Assembly: GCA_964542645.1 (NCBI GenBank)
Contig: CAZIUG010000015.1
Span: 496,001 to 560,000 of the forward strand
Source: Moanibacter sp964542645
GTDB taxonomy: Bacteria > Verrucomicrobiota > Verrucomicrobiia > Opitutales > UBA2987
Length of the DNA: 64,000 nucleotides
Reading direction: 5' to 3'
A model generated the notes under the pieces. The model saw nothing but the letters and a program-made list of their open reading frames with translations, ran no database searches and was not told the origin of the DNA. Position 1 is the stretch's first letter; every line of letters starts with the position of its first letter. Position numbers and translations under genes: made by a program. Shown here piece by piece: positions 17,815-27,809 of the stretch.

Positions 17815-19028
17815 GGGAGGGCTTTAGCTTCCCTTGGGAGGGCATCTCCAGAAATATTTTCTACGATGACTTCCATACCCTCGATTGCGAATACTAAAGG
17901 CGTTATACAGACGAGATCACCCTCGTTCAACCCTTCAGCGACAACCACTTTATCGATCCCCTTGCGCACAACTCTTACAGGACGTATCTGCAGACGGGCC
18001 TGGGCATCTATTACGTAGACAAGCTGATTGTGTAATGAACCTCGAGGAATAATCGCTGCATCCTTGATAAGATGTCCTAAGATACGGGCTCGGACAAATT
18101 GTCCCGGTTTCAGGGGTGGTTCGTCGGAAGCTCCGGCCCGAGAAAACGGCTTCAAAACCTTAGCTACAACGACGGTTTGCCGCGTTGAAACCTCAATGGC
18201 ACCCTCAACTCGATCAACAAATCCAAGCCGAGAAATACGTCTTCCAGCATAGTCGAATTCAAGGATAACTTCCGGTTTCTCTGAGGCGTTGATGTCATCC
18301 TGATATTGCTCCGGTAATTCCACAAATGCCGCCTCCTCTGCTGAAATCGGTAGCCGAACTTCGGCCACATCGACCGAATAGATACGCGCTAAAGGGGTCA
18401 CTCGCGCGGCTACCACCTGACCGATGTCCACAGACTTTTCCCTTACGCGTCCAGTATAGGGAGCGCGAATTGTTGTTAAGCGAAGATTGCGTTCCGCCAC
18501 TTCAAGAGCCGCCTCAGCCGCTTCCATCTCCATCTTAGCCCTAAAGACCTGAGGCTTTCTCAGGGCTAAATCACCCCCTTCTCCTAACCCAAGATCGTTC
18601 CAATCATCACGAGCCTGCTCCGCGAAGGCACTTTCCTGCTTAAAAACGAGTCTGGCTTGGGCGAGTCTGCTTCTAGCTTCTGCACGCAGAGCCCGATATT
18701 CAGTAGAATCAATCTCAAGGAGCACTTCGTTCTCGTGAAAGAATTTTCCAGGAAAGAAGTTAGGAGAAACCGCAACAATAACACCCGAAACCTCGCTGGT
18801 TAGGCTCGTTTCCGTCCGAGGCTGAACAGTGCCGTGAGTCACCACTTCCAACCGATGAGATTCTAGCTGTACTCTGACAACCTCAACCCTCGGAAGGACC
18901 GGAAGATCTTCCTTCTCCTCAGGCCTAGACCGCAACTTGTCCATATAGATGGCAAACAAAACTGCGACACCTAGGATAACAAAAGACAGAATGATCGACC
19001 TTAAAACACCTCTAGTTCGCGAATTCAT
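17811..19028 (-). CDS. RND efflux membrane fusion (periplasmic adaptor) protein
   Basis: The adaptor of 405 residues links the RND pump below to an outer membrane channel. It has an N-terminal membrane helix (about 10-30), a lipoyl-like hairpin domain with the coiled-coil segment (about 60-180, RLAQARLVFKQESAFAEQAR) and a beta-barrel/membrane-proximal domain (about 180-380, ending GLNEGDLVCITPLVFAIEGMEVIVE). The pattern LRLTTIRAPYTGRVREKSVDIGQVV is the classic adaptor signature. It is the first gene of the operon with the RND gene (ATGA overlap). The start is ATG 19028. The 370 bases upstream are AT-rich and carry the divergent promoter region for the gene at 19.4 kb. Confidence 0.93.
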   Translation of the reverse strand: MNSRTRGVLRSIILSFVILGVAVLFAIYMDKLRSRPEEKEDLPVLPRVEVVRVQLESHRLEVVTHGTVQPRTETSLTSEVSGVIVAVSPNFFPGKFFHENEVLLEIDSTEYRALRAEARSRLAQARLVFKQESAFAEQARDDWNDLGLGEGGDLALRKPQVFRAKMEMEAAEAALEVAERNLRLTTIRAPYTGRVREKSVDIGQVVAARVTPLARIYSVDVAEVRLPISAEEAAFVELPEQYQDDINASEKPEVILEFDYAGRRISRLGFVDRVEGAIEVSTRQTVVVAKVLKPFSRAGASDEPPLKPGQFVRARILGHLIKDAAIIPRGSLHNQLVYVIDAQARLQIRPVRVVRKGIDKVVVAEGLNEGDLVCITPLVFAIEGMEVIVENISGDALPREAKALP

Positions 19029-19398
19029 TTCTCAATTTAGTAACCCCTATAAATTACTGGGATCCTATAGGGCATACTCAATTTAACTGACCCAATTAAG
19101 TCAGCAGGCCATGTCGAGATTCTTCGACAAGTTAATTCTTTAACCAATATAAAATTATCTTTTTAATTTCCCCATTCGGTCAAGAATCTTTATTTTGGTG
19201 CACTGCTCAAACTCACGAATAAGTTTGTTAGGGTTTCGAATGCGGTCCGGTAGACAGAGTTTAAATCCTATTCCTAACAGAATTCTTGATACTTATCCTT
19301 TGCCGTGATTCCATGAGGCATGAAAGTTTGTGCACCAATGGAATCGGGGCTTCCAGACTACTCAATTAGATTAACAAGGCCACCATTTGAAAACCTGA
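19029..19398. other. divergent intergenic region, promoter region likely
   Basis: This AT-rich gap lies between the minus-strand efflux operon and the plus-strand propeller gene. I see no credible small gene. It must contain promoters for both, but no clear paired -35/-10 boxes could be picked out with confidence. Confidence 0.45.
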
Positions 19399-20973
19399 GT
19401 GATATGGACCTCACCAAAAATATCGATGTTCACACAATATAGCCCGGAAAATCATTTCGAAATCATTGGGAACCAGACCCAGTATTTCCTCGATGACAGC
19501 ATAATCGAATGGGTTAAGAATATCAAACGAACCCATCACGTGGCGGAAAAATATAACGGAAATCCCGTTATTCGACGTGACCAGCCTTGGGAGGCTTGGC
19601 TTCATTTCAACACAACAGTGACTCTATTGCGTGACGAAAATGGCCGTTTCCGTTGTTGGTATACCGACGTCACAAATCTCAGTTTTGAAGGAGGTGGTGC
19701 CGATGCTCTATACAAGCCGAAATTGAGTTACGCCGAGTCGACTGATGGCATCCACTGGGAAAAGCCTAACCTCGGCATGGTTAAGATCGACGGGAGAGAC
19801 ACCAATCGTATCGACTGGGAAGCAGCTCCGGGACAACCAGTAGCACTGACAGTGATCCGCGACCCCATTGATCCTGATCCGAAAAGGCGCTATAAGATGG
19901 CCTACCTTCCGGAAGCCTACAACGTCAACGTGCCAAAGAAAAGTGTCATGGCGCATTCCCATTCGCTGGGACTGTGCATTGCTTACTCATCAGATGGGTT
20001 CCAATGGGAACATGAAGAGCGAAACCCAGTACTTGATATTTGGGGGAGTGACGTGCTGACCATGACCTACGATATGGAATACGAGCGCTACGTCATTTAT
20101 GGCCGTTGCCACTACATGGCAGAATCCGGTAACCCTTCTTCTGACCAATGGTTTACGCCTTACTATCCTGCTCAACCAAACGGATGGGTTTCGAAGAGAG
20201 CCATCTACCGTATAGAGAGCACTGACCTGATCGATTGGTCAGAACCAAAACGGGTGCTAACGCCAGGTACGCTCCACAACCTTGACGATCAGTTCTACTC
20301 GTTGGCCTACTTTCGGCTCGGGCGTTACCATTGCGCCCTGATGCCCGTGTTTCATGCGGTCGACAATACTAAGGACACTGAATTAGTATACAGCCACGAC
20401 GGAATAGAATGGCACCATTACCCGCGAGAACCTTGGAGGATTCAGCGGGGAGGCCAGGGGACCTGGGACGAGTTTCAAATCGATACCGTTATCCCGCCTT
20501 TACGATTGGGAGATCATCATTTGGTATTTTATGGCGGCGCTGATTTTCATCACGATTGGGCAATGGTAGGAAAGGCCCAGGGCCTCGACACGCCGGAGGT
20601 AAATTATTCTCTGGAACAGTTGAACGAGTGTTTGGGGCTGGCAACCTTCCGCGCCGACGGATTCGTGTCATTGGACAGTGGGCTGCGCGAGGGAATCATC
20701 ACCACCACACCTTTCTTCTCAACGGGAGAACAACTAATTATAAATGCCCGCTGTCACAGCAAAGGCTATATCGAAGTAGAAATCACCGATATCATGGATG
20801 AGGTTTGGAAAGGTTTTTCGCGCTCCGACTGCAAGCGATTCACCGGTGACGAAACATCTCACGTGGTGGCTTGGGAAGGGCAGTCGGGAATTAATATGGT
20901 TCCCGGATACACAAGGGTTCGATTTTATATGAAGAATGCAGAGTTATATTCATTTCGAGTGGATAAGCTGTGA
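19399..20973 (+). CDS. five-bladed beta-propeller, glycoside hydrolase 32/43/68-like protein
   Basis: A 524-residue protein built from repeated SxDGxxW blades: SYAESTDGIHWEKPNL, LCIAYSSDGFQWEHEERNPVL, ELVYSHDGIEWHHYPREPW and two more degenerate ones. This is the layout of exported or cytosolic proteins annotated as glycosyl hydrolase family 32/43/68-like in Planctomycetes and Verrucomicrobiota. The probable catalytic acids could be the Asp residues in the first and central blades, but I cannot name them securely. No signal peptide is seen. The GTG start near 19400 is weak; ATG at residue 10 is an alternative. Local GC is higher than in the flanks. It may act on plant or algal glycans. Confidence 0.7.
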   Translation: MIWTSPKISMFTQYSPENHFEIIGNQTQYFLDDSIIEWVKNIKRTHHVAEKYNGNPVIRRDQPWEAWLHFNTTVTLLRDENGRFRCWYTDVTNLSFEGGGADALYKPKLSYAESTDGIHWEKPNLGMVKIDGRDTNRIDWEAAPGQPVALTVIRDPIDPDPKRRYKMAYLPEAYNVNVPKKSVMAHSHSLGLCIAYSSDGFQWEHEERNPVLDIWGSDVLTMTYDMEYERYVIYGRCHYMAESGNPSSDQWFTPYYPAQPNGWVSKRAIYRIESTDLIDWSEPKRVLTPGTLHNLDDQFYSLAYFRLGRYHCALMPVFHAVDNTKDTELVYSHDGIEWHHYPREPWRIQRGGQGTWDEFQIDTVIPPLRLGDHHLVFYGGADFHHDWAMVGKAQGLDTPEVNYSLEQLNECLGLATFRADGFVSLDSGLREGIITTTPFFSTGEQLIINARCHSKGYIEVEITDIMDEVWKGFSRSDCKRFTGDETSHVVAWEGQSGINMVPGYTRVRFYMKNAELYSFRVDKL

Positions 20974-21334
20974 TCAGGGAAGCCTTACAGCAATTATCTG
21001 AAACGTAATGATATAACTTGAATAATTGTTTTTCCCACGTTGTTCTCCAACGCTATTCTTTCTATCCTTCGCGCTATAAAGTCCAGATAGAGGAAAACTT
21101 GGTGGGAGTTTTCTATTATCGGCGAACAGTTTCTGTTCTCGGACATTTGTCTCTATTTACTTTGTGGATCCTGTAGACAAATTTGTACCTTCAAAAAAAT
21201 TCCCCTTGGCAACACACTCTCCTATCATACCGTTCATTCCTAAACGAACCTGGGACTTCTTAACATTAAATTCTCCCTCATGAAGAACAACTCAAAGATT
21301 GCATCTCCCAACCTTCATTAATCATTTTTGCACT
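20974..21334. other. intergenic region, nothing seen
   Basis: AT-rich stretch of about 360 bases after the propeller gene and before the glycosyltransferase start. There is no credible gene and no strong hairpin. A promoter for the glycosyltransferase is assumed here. Confidence 0.4.
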
Positions 21335-22612
21335 ATGGAGCTGGAATGGATCCTCTATTTTCTTCTCGTCCTCTGGTCCCTCCAGGGATTCTACGGCTGG
21401 TTGAATCTTTGGCTTTATCGAACCCGAATGCGTATTCAGGATGAAGAACTTGATCAACCGCTAGGATCCCCCCCTCTTCCAGCAATACTAATGGCTCCGA
21501 TGAAAGGAATTCGGCACAATTTTGAATTCTATATAAACGGTCTCCTCAATCAGGACTATCCGGATTACCATCTAGTATTTACCATTGAATCGACTAATGA
21601 CCCCCTGTATCTAAGGCTTAGAAACAGGTTGGGGTTAACAGATGAAATACTGCTTTGGTCTCCATATGCAGGACCGCCACCGGATGGGTCATCTGTAAAA
21701 GTTAGTCCAGGTCTGCGGAAAATCCAACTCATAGTGGTTGGTCTTTGCTATGAGGGCTCACAGAAAGTACACAATCAGCTAAGAGCTCTTCAAGAACTGA
21801 GAGAAGAGGACCGTCTGATTGCCGCCTCTGACGCTGACATTAATCCTCCTCAAAACATGCTATCTCGTTTACTGAAACCGCTTAATCAAGGTACTCACGT
21901 CGCCGCTACAGGCTATCGCTGGTTGATTCCCCTCAACCGCCATTTGGGGATGTGGACTGCTTCCGTGGTAAATTCTTCGGTAGCAACCATGGGAGGTCCT
22001 GAGTGGTGTAACCTAATGTGGGGGGGGGCCCACGCTCTCACCCGTGAAGCCCACGAGGAGATCGGAATAACTGAGAAACTCAAGGGAGCCTTCAATGACG
22101 ATCTTCAGACAGCTCACCACGTCCGGTATAAAGGAAAAGAAATCGCCTATATTCGCTCCCTTATGCTACCGAGCTCGGAAAGATACAACTGGATCACCAT
22201 GTTCGAGTTCGGATGGAGACAATATTTTCACGTCCGCATCTATGCTCCCTGGGCATGGTGGTCCACCCTAATAATAACGGCCCTATACATTTCTGGATCT
22301 GCTGCTGCCTGGGTGTCGCTGATCACCGGGGAATTCAAAATTCTACTGCCCATTGGAATTGTCTTCCTTTTTAATCAAATGCGAGCTTCAGAACGGATCT
22401 CCCTCCAAAAGACTCTCTTTCCCGAGAAGGATTTGAATCGTCTCAAACCAACCTTCATTCTTGAAAAGTTTGGTACCTTTTTCTACATGACTGTCCATTT
22501 TCTCATGGTTTGTCGGTCCCGAATCGGGAACAAGGTTACCTGGTCTGGAGTAATTTACAGAGTAAAGGGGAGACAACAAGCAACAGTTGTGAGCAGATCC
22601 GATGAGTCGTAA
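21335..22612 (+). CDS. membrane glycosyltransferase family 2/21 (ceramide glucosyltransferase-like)
   Basis: A 425-residue processive-type glycosyltransferase. It has an N-terminal helix (ELEWILYFLLVLWSLQGF), a GT-A domain of about 50-280 and C-terminal helices (about 310-420). The nucleotide-sugar motifs are TIESTND and the SDADI acidic pair, the third Asp in FNDDLQTAHH and an aromatic FEFGWRQYF helix near the QxxRW position. The family GT21 acts on ceramide or similar lipids, whereas GT2 members act on many acceptors, so lipid glycosylation is an inference. ATG 21335 (residue 13 of the longer TTG-start frame) is the better start. A run of nine G (22020-22028) lies in frame within the GT core. 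Confidence 0.8.
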   Translation: MELEWILYFLLVLWSLQGFYGWLNLWLYRTRMRIQDEELDQPLGSPPLPAILMAPMKGIRHNFEFYINGLLNQDYPDYHLVFTIESTNDPLYLRLRNRLGLTDEILLWSPYAGPPPDGSSVKVSPGLRKIQLIVVGLCYEGSQKVHNQLRALQELREEDRLIAASDADINPPQNMLSRLLKPLNQGTHVAATGYRWLIPLNRHLGMWTASVVNSSVATMGGPEWCNLMWGGAHALTREAHEEIGITEKLKGAFNDDLQTAHHVRYKGKEIAYIRSLMLPSSERYNWITMFEFGWRQYFHVRIYAPWAWWSTLIITALYISGSAAAWVSLITGEFKILLPIGIVFLFNQMRASERISLQKTLFPEKDLNRLKPTFILEKFGTFFYMTVHFLMVCRSRIGNKVTWSGVIYRVKGRQQATVVSRSDES

Positions 22613-22824
22613 TTAGATAGAAACTTCAGGCACCCCGGATCTAAGTCGTGGCGTATTAGGAACACAAGTGAGTCACAGGGGTTTAGCCACTGTTACCCAA
22701 AGGCAACTCTGTCGGCTTATCTCTTGCTTATGCTCCCAAGCGAAATTTGTTTGGCACGGCCAACCTCATCTCGTAGTGATCCAGGCTTGAAACATCGACA
22801 TTAGTGCATGAATCTCAAGGGACG

Positions 22825-23844
22825 ATGAAAAACTCGATAAATTCTCGTAAAATTGGAGTAACCGAAGTGGAGGTAACATCCTTGGGCTTCGGCGCAGCCC
22901 CTATCGGAGATCTCTTCCAAAAGCTTGCCGAACCAGAAGCCGAATCCATTCTGAATGCTGCCTGGAACTCCGGCATCCGTTACTTCGATACTGCGCCCTT
23001 CTATGGCCATGGAAAGAGCGAGCTTCGAGTCGGCCAATTTCTTCGACAAAAGGATCGGGACGAGTTCGTCCTCTCAACCAAAGTGGGCCGAGTGCTTCGC
23101 GCCCCCAAGGACCCCGCGAACTTCAAGTCAGATTTCTGGATCGATGCCATTTTTGATTTTCAATTCGACTATACCTATGACGGAGTTATGCGCTCCTTTG
23201 AGGATAGCCTACAACGCCTTGGACTCAATCGAATCGACGTATTGCTGATTCATGATCTCGACCCCTGGTTCCATGGTCCAGACGTATTCAATGCATACTT
23301 TGGACAACTTCTTTCGGGAGGTTACCAAGCTCTTCAAGATCTCAAAAATAGCGGTGCGATAAGAGCGTTCGGTGCCGGGGTAAACCTCCCTGGGACAATA
23401 CCCAAGTTCCTGGACTCAATGGATCTCGATCTCTTCATAGTCGCTATGCCCTATACCCTCCTTGACCAAGGTGCGCTGGATAGCGAGTTTCCACGATGTG
23501 CAGACCGCGGCGTTGGCATTGTCATCGGATCTCCCTTTGCCTCCGGTATACTCGCGACTGGTCCTATTGAAGGAGCTGTCTACGGTTACAAACCCGCCAG
23601 TCCGGAAATAATGGAAAAAACATGCCGCATAGCATCTGTTTGCAAAAACCATGGCGTCTCTCTTCGTTCGGCTGCAATGCAGTTTCCCCTCGCCCATCCA
23701 ATCGTCGCTGCTATAATCCCGGGCTCAATCAAACCGGAATACCTCCCAACCAATCGCGATGATTTTATCCGTGAGATCCCATCAGGCCTTTGGGACGAAT
23801 TGAGAAAGGACGGTCTTATTAGGGAAGATGCCCCAACGCCCTAG
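22825..23844 (+). CDS. aldo/keto reductase family, D-threo-aldose 1-dehydrogenase-like
   Basis: An NAD(P)-dependent (beta/alpha)8 oxidoreductase of 339 residues, like L-fucose/D-threo-aldose dehydrogenases. The catalytic tetrad is Asp55, Tyr60 (AKR motif FYGHGKSE), Lys86 (STKVG) and a His in LLIHDLD (about 150). This small group oxidises L-fucose and similar sugars to lactones, and the sequence fits that group better than the classical AKRs. The start is ATG 22825, with AAGGGA about four bases upstream; the longer GTG start at 22804 is less likely. It is monocistronic, about 210 bases downstream of the glycosyltransferase. The hairpin formed by AACGCC/GGCGTT over the stop codon is too weak to call a terminator. 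Confidence 0.85.
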   Translation: MKNSINSRKIGVTEVEVTSLGFGAAPIGDLFQKLAEPEAESILNAAWNSGIRYFDTAPFYGHGKSELRVGQFLRQKDRDEFVLSTKVGRVLRAPKDPANFKSDFWIDAIFDFQFDYTYDGVMRSFEDSLQRLGLNRIDVLLIHDLDPWFHGPDVFNAYFGQLLSGGYQALQDLKNSGAIRAFGAGVNLPGTIPKFLDSMDLDLFIVAMPYTLLDQGALDSEFPRCADRGVGIVIGSPFASGILATGPIEGAVYGYKPASPEIMEKTCRIASVCKNHGVSLRSAAMQFPLAHPIVAAIIPGSIKPEYLPTNRDDFIREIPSGLWDELRKDGLIREDAPTP

Positions 23845-24155
23845 GAAATCGGCGTTTGCAACGATTCTTATGGGAAAAGTTATTCTGCCTACATTACACT
23901 GTTGAGTTACCTAGGAAATTTTTCAAATGGATCCTTTTTCGAATTCGGGTCCTTCACTCCAGTATTTGTACTCTCTTTCATTAAGCTAAGAACGAAAAAG
24001 AATTACCTATTCGAGGACAGAAGAAACATAGATTAGCAAAACAAACCCACTGTATACGGGGGATGATTCCTATAGCTAACCGGTTCACATTTCGCGAATT
24101 CCAATGGCATAGTTGCTTAGAGGAACGTGAACGCTGCTCTCCGACGATACTCAGG
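23845..24155. other. intergenic region between convergent genes, nothing seen
   Basis: About 310 bases separate the aldo/keto reductase from the asnS end. The only structure is a weak inverted repeat AACGCC/GGCGTT over the aldo/keto reductase stop (23835-23856) without a T-run. Confidence 0.4.
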
Positions 24156-25538
24156 TCAGAATTCCGCGTTGCCCGGAGTTCGGGGGAACGGAATGACATC
24201 CCGGATATTGGAAACACCAGTGACGAACATCAACATCCGGTCGAACCCGAGTCCGAAACCGCTGTGAGGAACCGTGCCGTAGCGCCGGAGGTCTAGATAC
24301 CACCAGTAGTCCGTCTTGTCGATTTCATGCCGATCCATATTTTCCTCGAGCAGATCGAGTCGTTCCTCACGCTGACTGCCACCAATTAATTCTCCGATGC
24401 CGGGAACAAGGACATCCATGGCTCGAACTGTCTTCTCATCGTCATTTACCCTCATGTAAAAGGGCTTTGAGGCACGGGGGAAATCATAGATTGAAACCGG
24501 AGATTCAAAGTGTTCTTCAGTAAGATATCGCTCGTGCTCCGATTGCAAATTACCTTCCTCCTCAATTGGATATTCGAAGGTCTTGTTGGAGGCCTTCAGA
24601 ACCTCGATCGCCTCAGCATGAGAAACTCGGAGGAAGGGCCTCTCTGAAACAAACCGCAGACGTTCTCTCAAACCCCTATCGACATAGCGCTCAAAAAGGA
24701 CCAGGTCATCAGCGCAATTCTCTACAACATCATCAACCAGGAATTTAACGAATTCCTCTGCCAACTTGATATTCCCCTCTAAATCGCAAAAAGCCATCTC
24801 CGGTTCAATCATCCAAAATTCACTTGCATGGCGTGATGTGTTTGAATTTTCCGCCCGAAAAGTAGGTCCAAAGGAATAAACGTTTGAGAGAGAGAGGGCA
24901 AAAGCTTCCACTCCAAATTGGCCGCTTACGGTAAGATAGGTTGGCCGAGAAAAAAAATCCTTTGCATAATTAACTTCCCCTTTTTCAATAGGGAGAGCAG
25001 CCGAGTCCAAAGACGTTACTTGGAAAAGTTCACCCGCGCCCTCACAGTCGCTCGAAGTAATTATCGGAGTGTGGACATAAATGAATTTCCGATCTTGGAA
25101 GAATCTATGCACAGCATAAGAAAGATGATTGCGGATACGGAACACGCACCCAAAAAAATTAGAACGAGGTCGGAGGTGCGCAATCTCTCTGAGATATTCA
25201 TTACTATGTCGCTTCTTCTGAAGTGGATACGATTCTTCCGCCTTCCCAATCACCTTAACCGTCTCTGCTTTAATCTCCCATCTCTGTCCCTTGCCCGTAG
25301 ACTCAACAAGACTCCCTTTTACCGCAACTGCCGAACCCGTGCTAATCGAAACTGATTTGGCACCCTCAAGAAGGGAGGACTCAACGATAACTTGAATGTT
25401 CTTAAGGCAGGTACCGTCGTTAACTTCAACAAATGAGAGTTCTTTCGTATCACGGCGAGTACGCACCCAGCCTTGGATCAATACTGAGTCGATTTCTGAG
25501 TCACTTCTCAGAGCATCAATAATTCGCGTCCTTCGCAT
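24156..25538 (-). CDS. asnS: asparaginyl-tRNA synthetase
   Basis: Class II synthetase of 460 residues, near the family norm, that charges tRNA-Asn with asparagine. The N-terminal OB-fold anticodon-binding domain is about 15-105 (VLIQGWVRTRRDTKELSFVEVNDGT) and the catalytic domain follows. Visible are motif 2-like FRAENSNTSRHASEFWMIEPEM, the adenylate-site FGLGFDRMLMFVTG and the C-terminal signature RDVIPFPRTPGNAEF that marks AsnS rather than AspS. The start is ATG 25538; the 540-base gap upstream holds the probable promoter. It is a normal housekeeping gene and single copy in this window. Confidence 0.96.
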   Translation of the reverse strand: MRRTRIIDALRSDSEIDSVLIQGWVRTRRDTKELSFVEVNDGTCLKNIQVIVESSLLEGAKSVSISTGSAVAVKGSLVESTGKGQRWEIKAETVKVIGKAEESYPLQKKRHSNEYLREIAHLRPRSNFFGCVFRIRNHLSYAVHRFFQDRKFIYVHTPIITSSDCEGAGELFQVTSLDSAALPIEKGEVNYAKDFFSRPTYLTVSGQFGVEAFALSLSNVYSFGPTFRAENSNTSRHASEFWMIEPEMAFCDLEGNIKLAEEFVKFLVDDVVENCADDLVLFERYVDRGLRERLRFVSERPFLRVSHAEAIEVLKASNKTFEYPIEEEGNLQSEHERYLTEEHFESPVSIYDFPRASKPFYMRVNDDEKTVRAMDVLVPGIGELIGGSQREERLDLLEENMDRHEIDKTDYWWYLDLRRYGTVPHSGFGLGFDRMLMFVTGVSNIRDVIPFPRTPGNAEF

Positions 25539-26076
25539 TACACAAGCAATCTACCGATAGGGAATTCATATTTGAATCTTTATCGAATCAAAAAATCTGA
25601 CGTACTCCTAGCATAATCATTCCATATTTTTAGAAGGCTAAAACACGAGAATGTTGTTAAAAAAAGAACTACACCCGACAATTATTTAAAAATCTACACT
25701 CATAGGCGAAAGAGCCGACATTATTGTTAAATTTCAGTTCTCGTAAGGAACAACTTCACAAGTTTTAATATGCAAACAGAACACACTATCATCCGTTTTG
25801 TTGCTCCAGAAATAATTTGATTTAAATTGAACCGGCTATCAGCTGATCCAATCTGCCTGCAATTATTCTATTCACTACCCTATTCCGAGCAGACAACGTA
25901 CCTTTATGAAGAGAGAAATAGCATGATCGACAATATCCCGACTGAAGAAAATATAACCATAATCTCAAAAAGCATGGAATATCTCCATCCTTGCTTTGTG
26001 TTTTGCATCTATTAGTTGTGATTGTGTCCAACCCTCCTGGATGTATCAGATAGGATAGAACCATCCCCGACATATA
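25539..26076. other. intergenic region, divergent promoters likely
   Basis: A 538-base AT-rich gap between asnS and the divergent peptidase. Two 62-83-codon frames here (one on each strand) have no motifs and look like chance. No tRNA, hairpin terminator or riboswitch-like structure was recognised. Confidence 0.45.
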
Positions 26077-27285
26077 ATGAGATTCCGACTAAGTTCCAAT
26101 CTTCGATTATACAAATACCAAAGCTGGGCCTTTATTCTCCTTATTCTTGCCTTCCCCAATAGCCCGCTTCTTTCAAAGGCAAGAGATATTGGGATCCCTT
26201 TTGAAGGAAATCCCGGAAGTTTGAACGCTATTACCGACGTCAGCGGCGTGACCGTAGGTCACAGCACGATCGTGAAAGGCCAAGGACAGCTGAGAGTTGG
26301 AAAAGGACCCGTGCGTACAGGAGTTACAGCAATTTTTCCGTTAGGATCTATAACTTTAACGACGCCAGTCTTTGCCGGAATTTTTGCTCTAAACGGAAAC
26401 GGGGAAGTAACAGGGGCAGCATGGGTGGAAGAGTCGGGCTTTCTGGAAGGTCCCATCCTCATCACTAACACACACAGTGTTGGTATGACTCATCATTCGG
26501 TAATCTCCTGGCGTATTCGGCAAGCGGGGCCAGACTCGACCGGATACTGGTGGTCCCTCCCATTAGTGGCGGAGACTTGGGATGGACACCTCAATGATAT
26601 AAATGGTTTTCACGTTAAAGAGCAACACGTGTACGAAGCACTTGAATCAGCTCGAGGGGGGCCTGTTGCCGAGGGTAATGTGGGCGGAGGAACCGGCATG
26701 ATTTCTTACGAATTCAAGGGAGGTATTGGAACTTCGTCCCGCATTTTTAAGGTTGAAAAAAAGTCCTATACAGTTGGGGTTCTGGTCCAAGCGAATTGTG
26801 GCAGGCGTGAACAACTTCTCATCGCCGGGATCCCTGTAGGACGGGAAATTTCCGAATATACCTTCAAAAAGAGGTTGAATCCGAAACCCTCCCAGCAAAA
26901 CAGTTCGATCATTATCGTTATCGCAACCGATGCACCCCTTCTTCCTCATCAACTCAAGCGGGTAGCTCGAAGAGCATCCCTTGGACTCGCCCGAACTGGA
27001 AGCACTTCCGCTAACGGATCCGGAGATTTCTTTATCGCCTTCTCCATAAAGGCAATTCATAAACTGGAGAATTCCTCACTGGAATCGGCAGCTATGGTAC
27101 CTAACAGACTTCTGAACCCATTATTTACTGCGACAGTTCAAGCTACAGAAGAGGCTATCATCAATGCACTTGTGGCCGCGGAAACTATGGAAGGACGGGA
27201 TAATCGTAGGATCATCGCCCTGCCCCACAACCGTCTTAAAGAGATTCTTGAGAAGCATAACCGTCTTGGATTGGAACATAAATGA
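26077..27285 (+). CDS. exported P1 family self-processing aminopeptidase (DmpA-like)
   Basis: A 402-residue member of the N-terminal nucleophile P1 family (DmpA/BapA), which cuts itself into two chains and removes N-terminal residues, often D-amino acids or beta-peptides. A hydrophobic signal (about 17-30) suggests export. Conserved parts are ALNGNGEVTG, THSVGMTHHSVI, the strand VIATDAPLLPHQL after the cleavage site, and SLGLARTGSTSANGSGD. In DmpA the cleavage is Gly-Ser before this strand; here it reads N-S-S-I-I-I, so the likely nucleophile is Ser277 and the residue before it is Ser276, not Gly. The start is ATG 26077. It is separate from the neighbours, and its substrate is unknown. Confidence 0.88.
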   Translation: MRFRLSSNLRLYKYQSWAFILLILAFPNSPLLSKARDIGIPFEGNPGSLNAITDVSGVTVGHSTIVKGQGQLRVGKGPVRTGVTAIFPLGSITLTTPVFAGIFALNGNGEVTGAAWVEESGFLEGPILITNTHSVGMTHHSVISWRIRQAGPDSTGYWWSLPLVAETWDGHLNDINGFHVKEQHVYEALESARGGPVAEGNVGGGTGMISYEFKGGIGTSSRIFKVEKKSYTVGVLVQANCGRREQLLIAGIPVGREISEYTFKKRLNPKPSQQNSSIIIVIATDAPLLPHQLKRVARRASLGLARTGSTSANGSGDFFIAFSIKAIHKLENSSLESAAMVPNRLLNPLFTATVQATEEAIINALVAAETMEGRDNRRIIALPHNRLKEILEKHNRLGLEHK

Positions 27286-27447
27286 ATGCCCTAACCACAC
27301 TTTATTCTTGTCCGACTTCCATCGGGATTGTATGCCTTAATATCATAACTTTACGTGATATTTAGTAACAACTGAAATTCTCTTGCGACTGTAGATCCGA
27401 CCTCTAGGACCTGCCCACCAAAACCAGATCGAGAAAAAAGGCAAAAA

Positions 27448-27684
27448 ATGTCAGAACCAAAAATTGCTCAGACCAGACCCTACGTTCAGCAAATGGATCC
27501 TGGCACCTATTATTGGTGCCGCTGCGGACAGTCCGATAACCAACCTTTCTGCAATGGTGCTCACAAGGGAACCGAATTCTCGCCGATTGAAGTTGTTATC
27601 GATGAGTCGAAAGTCGTGGCCTTCTGCGGCTGTAAGCACTCCAACGATAATCCTTTCTGCGACGGAACACACAGCACACTTTAG
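27448..27684 (+). CDS. CDGSH-type iron-sulfur protein with two clusters
   Basis: A small protein of 78 residues made of two CDGSH motifs. The first is C24-x-C26 and C35...H39 in PFCNGAH (consensus CDGSH), the second C60-x-C62 and C71-D-G-T-H75. Each motif holds a redox-active 2Fe-2S cluster with three Cys and one His. Two-motif proteins of this type are soluble monomers in bacteria and archaea, unlike the membrane-bound mitoNEET dimer. It lies about 125 bases before thioredoxin and may share its transcript. The ATG 27448 has AAAAAAGG upstream. Its role in redox or iron metabolism is an inference. Confidence 0.9.
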   Translation: MSEPKIAQTRPYVQQMDPGTYYWCRCGQSDNQPFCNGAHKGTEFSPIEVVIDESKVVAFCGCKHSNDNPFCDGTHSTL

Positions 27685-27809
27685 GATTCCATTGGCAGGG
27701 GATCCTCATTTCCATGTTCTTCCATTTGGAATGTCCAATAGAAACCTGACGAAAGAGGTTTGGTTTTGTACAGTCTAATGTATTGAGAATACGTATTTTA
27801 CGAAAAACG

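Noticed and set aside
23835..23856. AACGCC/GGCGTT inverted repeat at the end of the aldo/keto reductase gene
   Set aside because: Short stem, ten-base loop that includes the stop codon and no T-run; not a convincing terminator.
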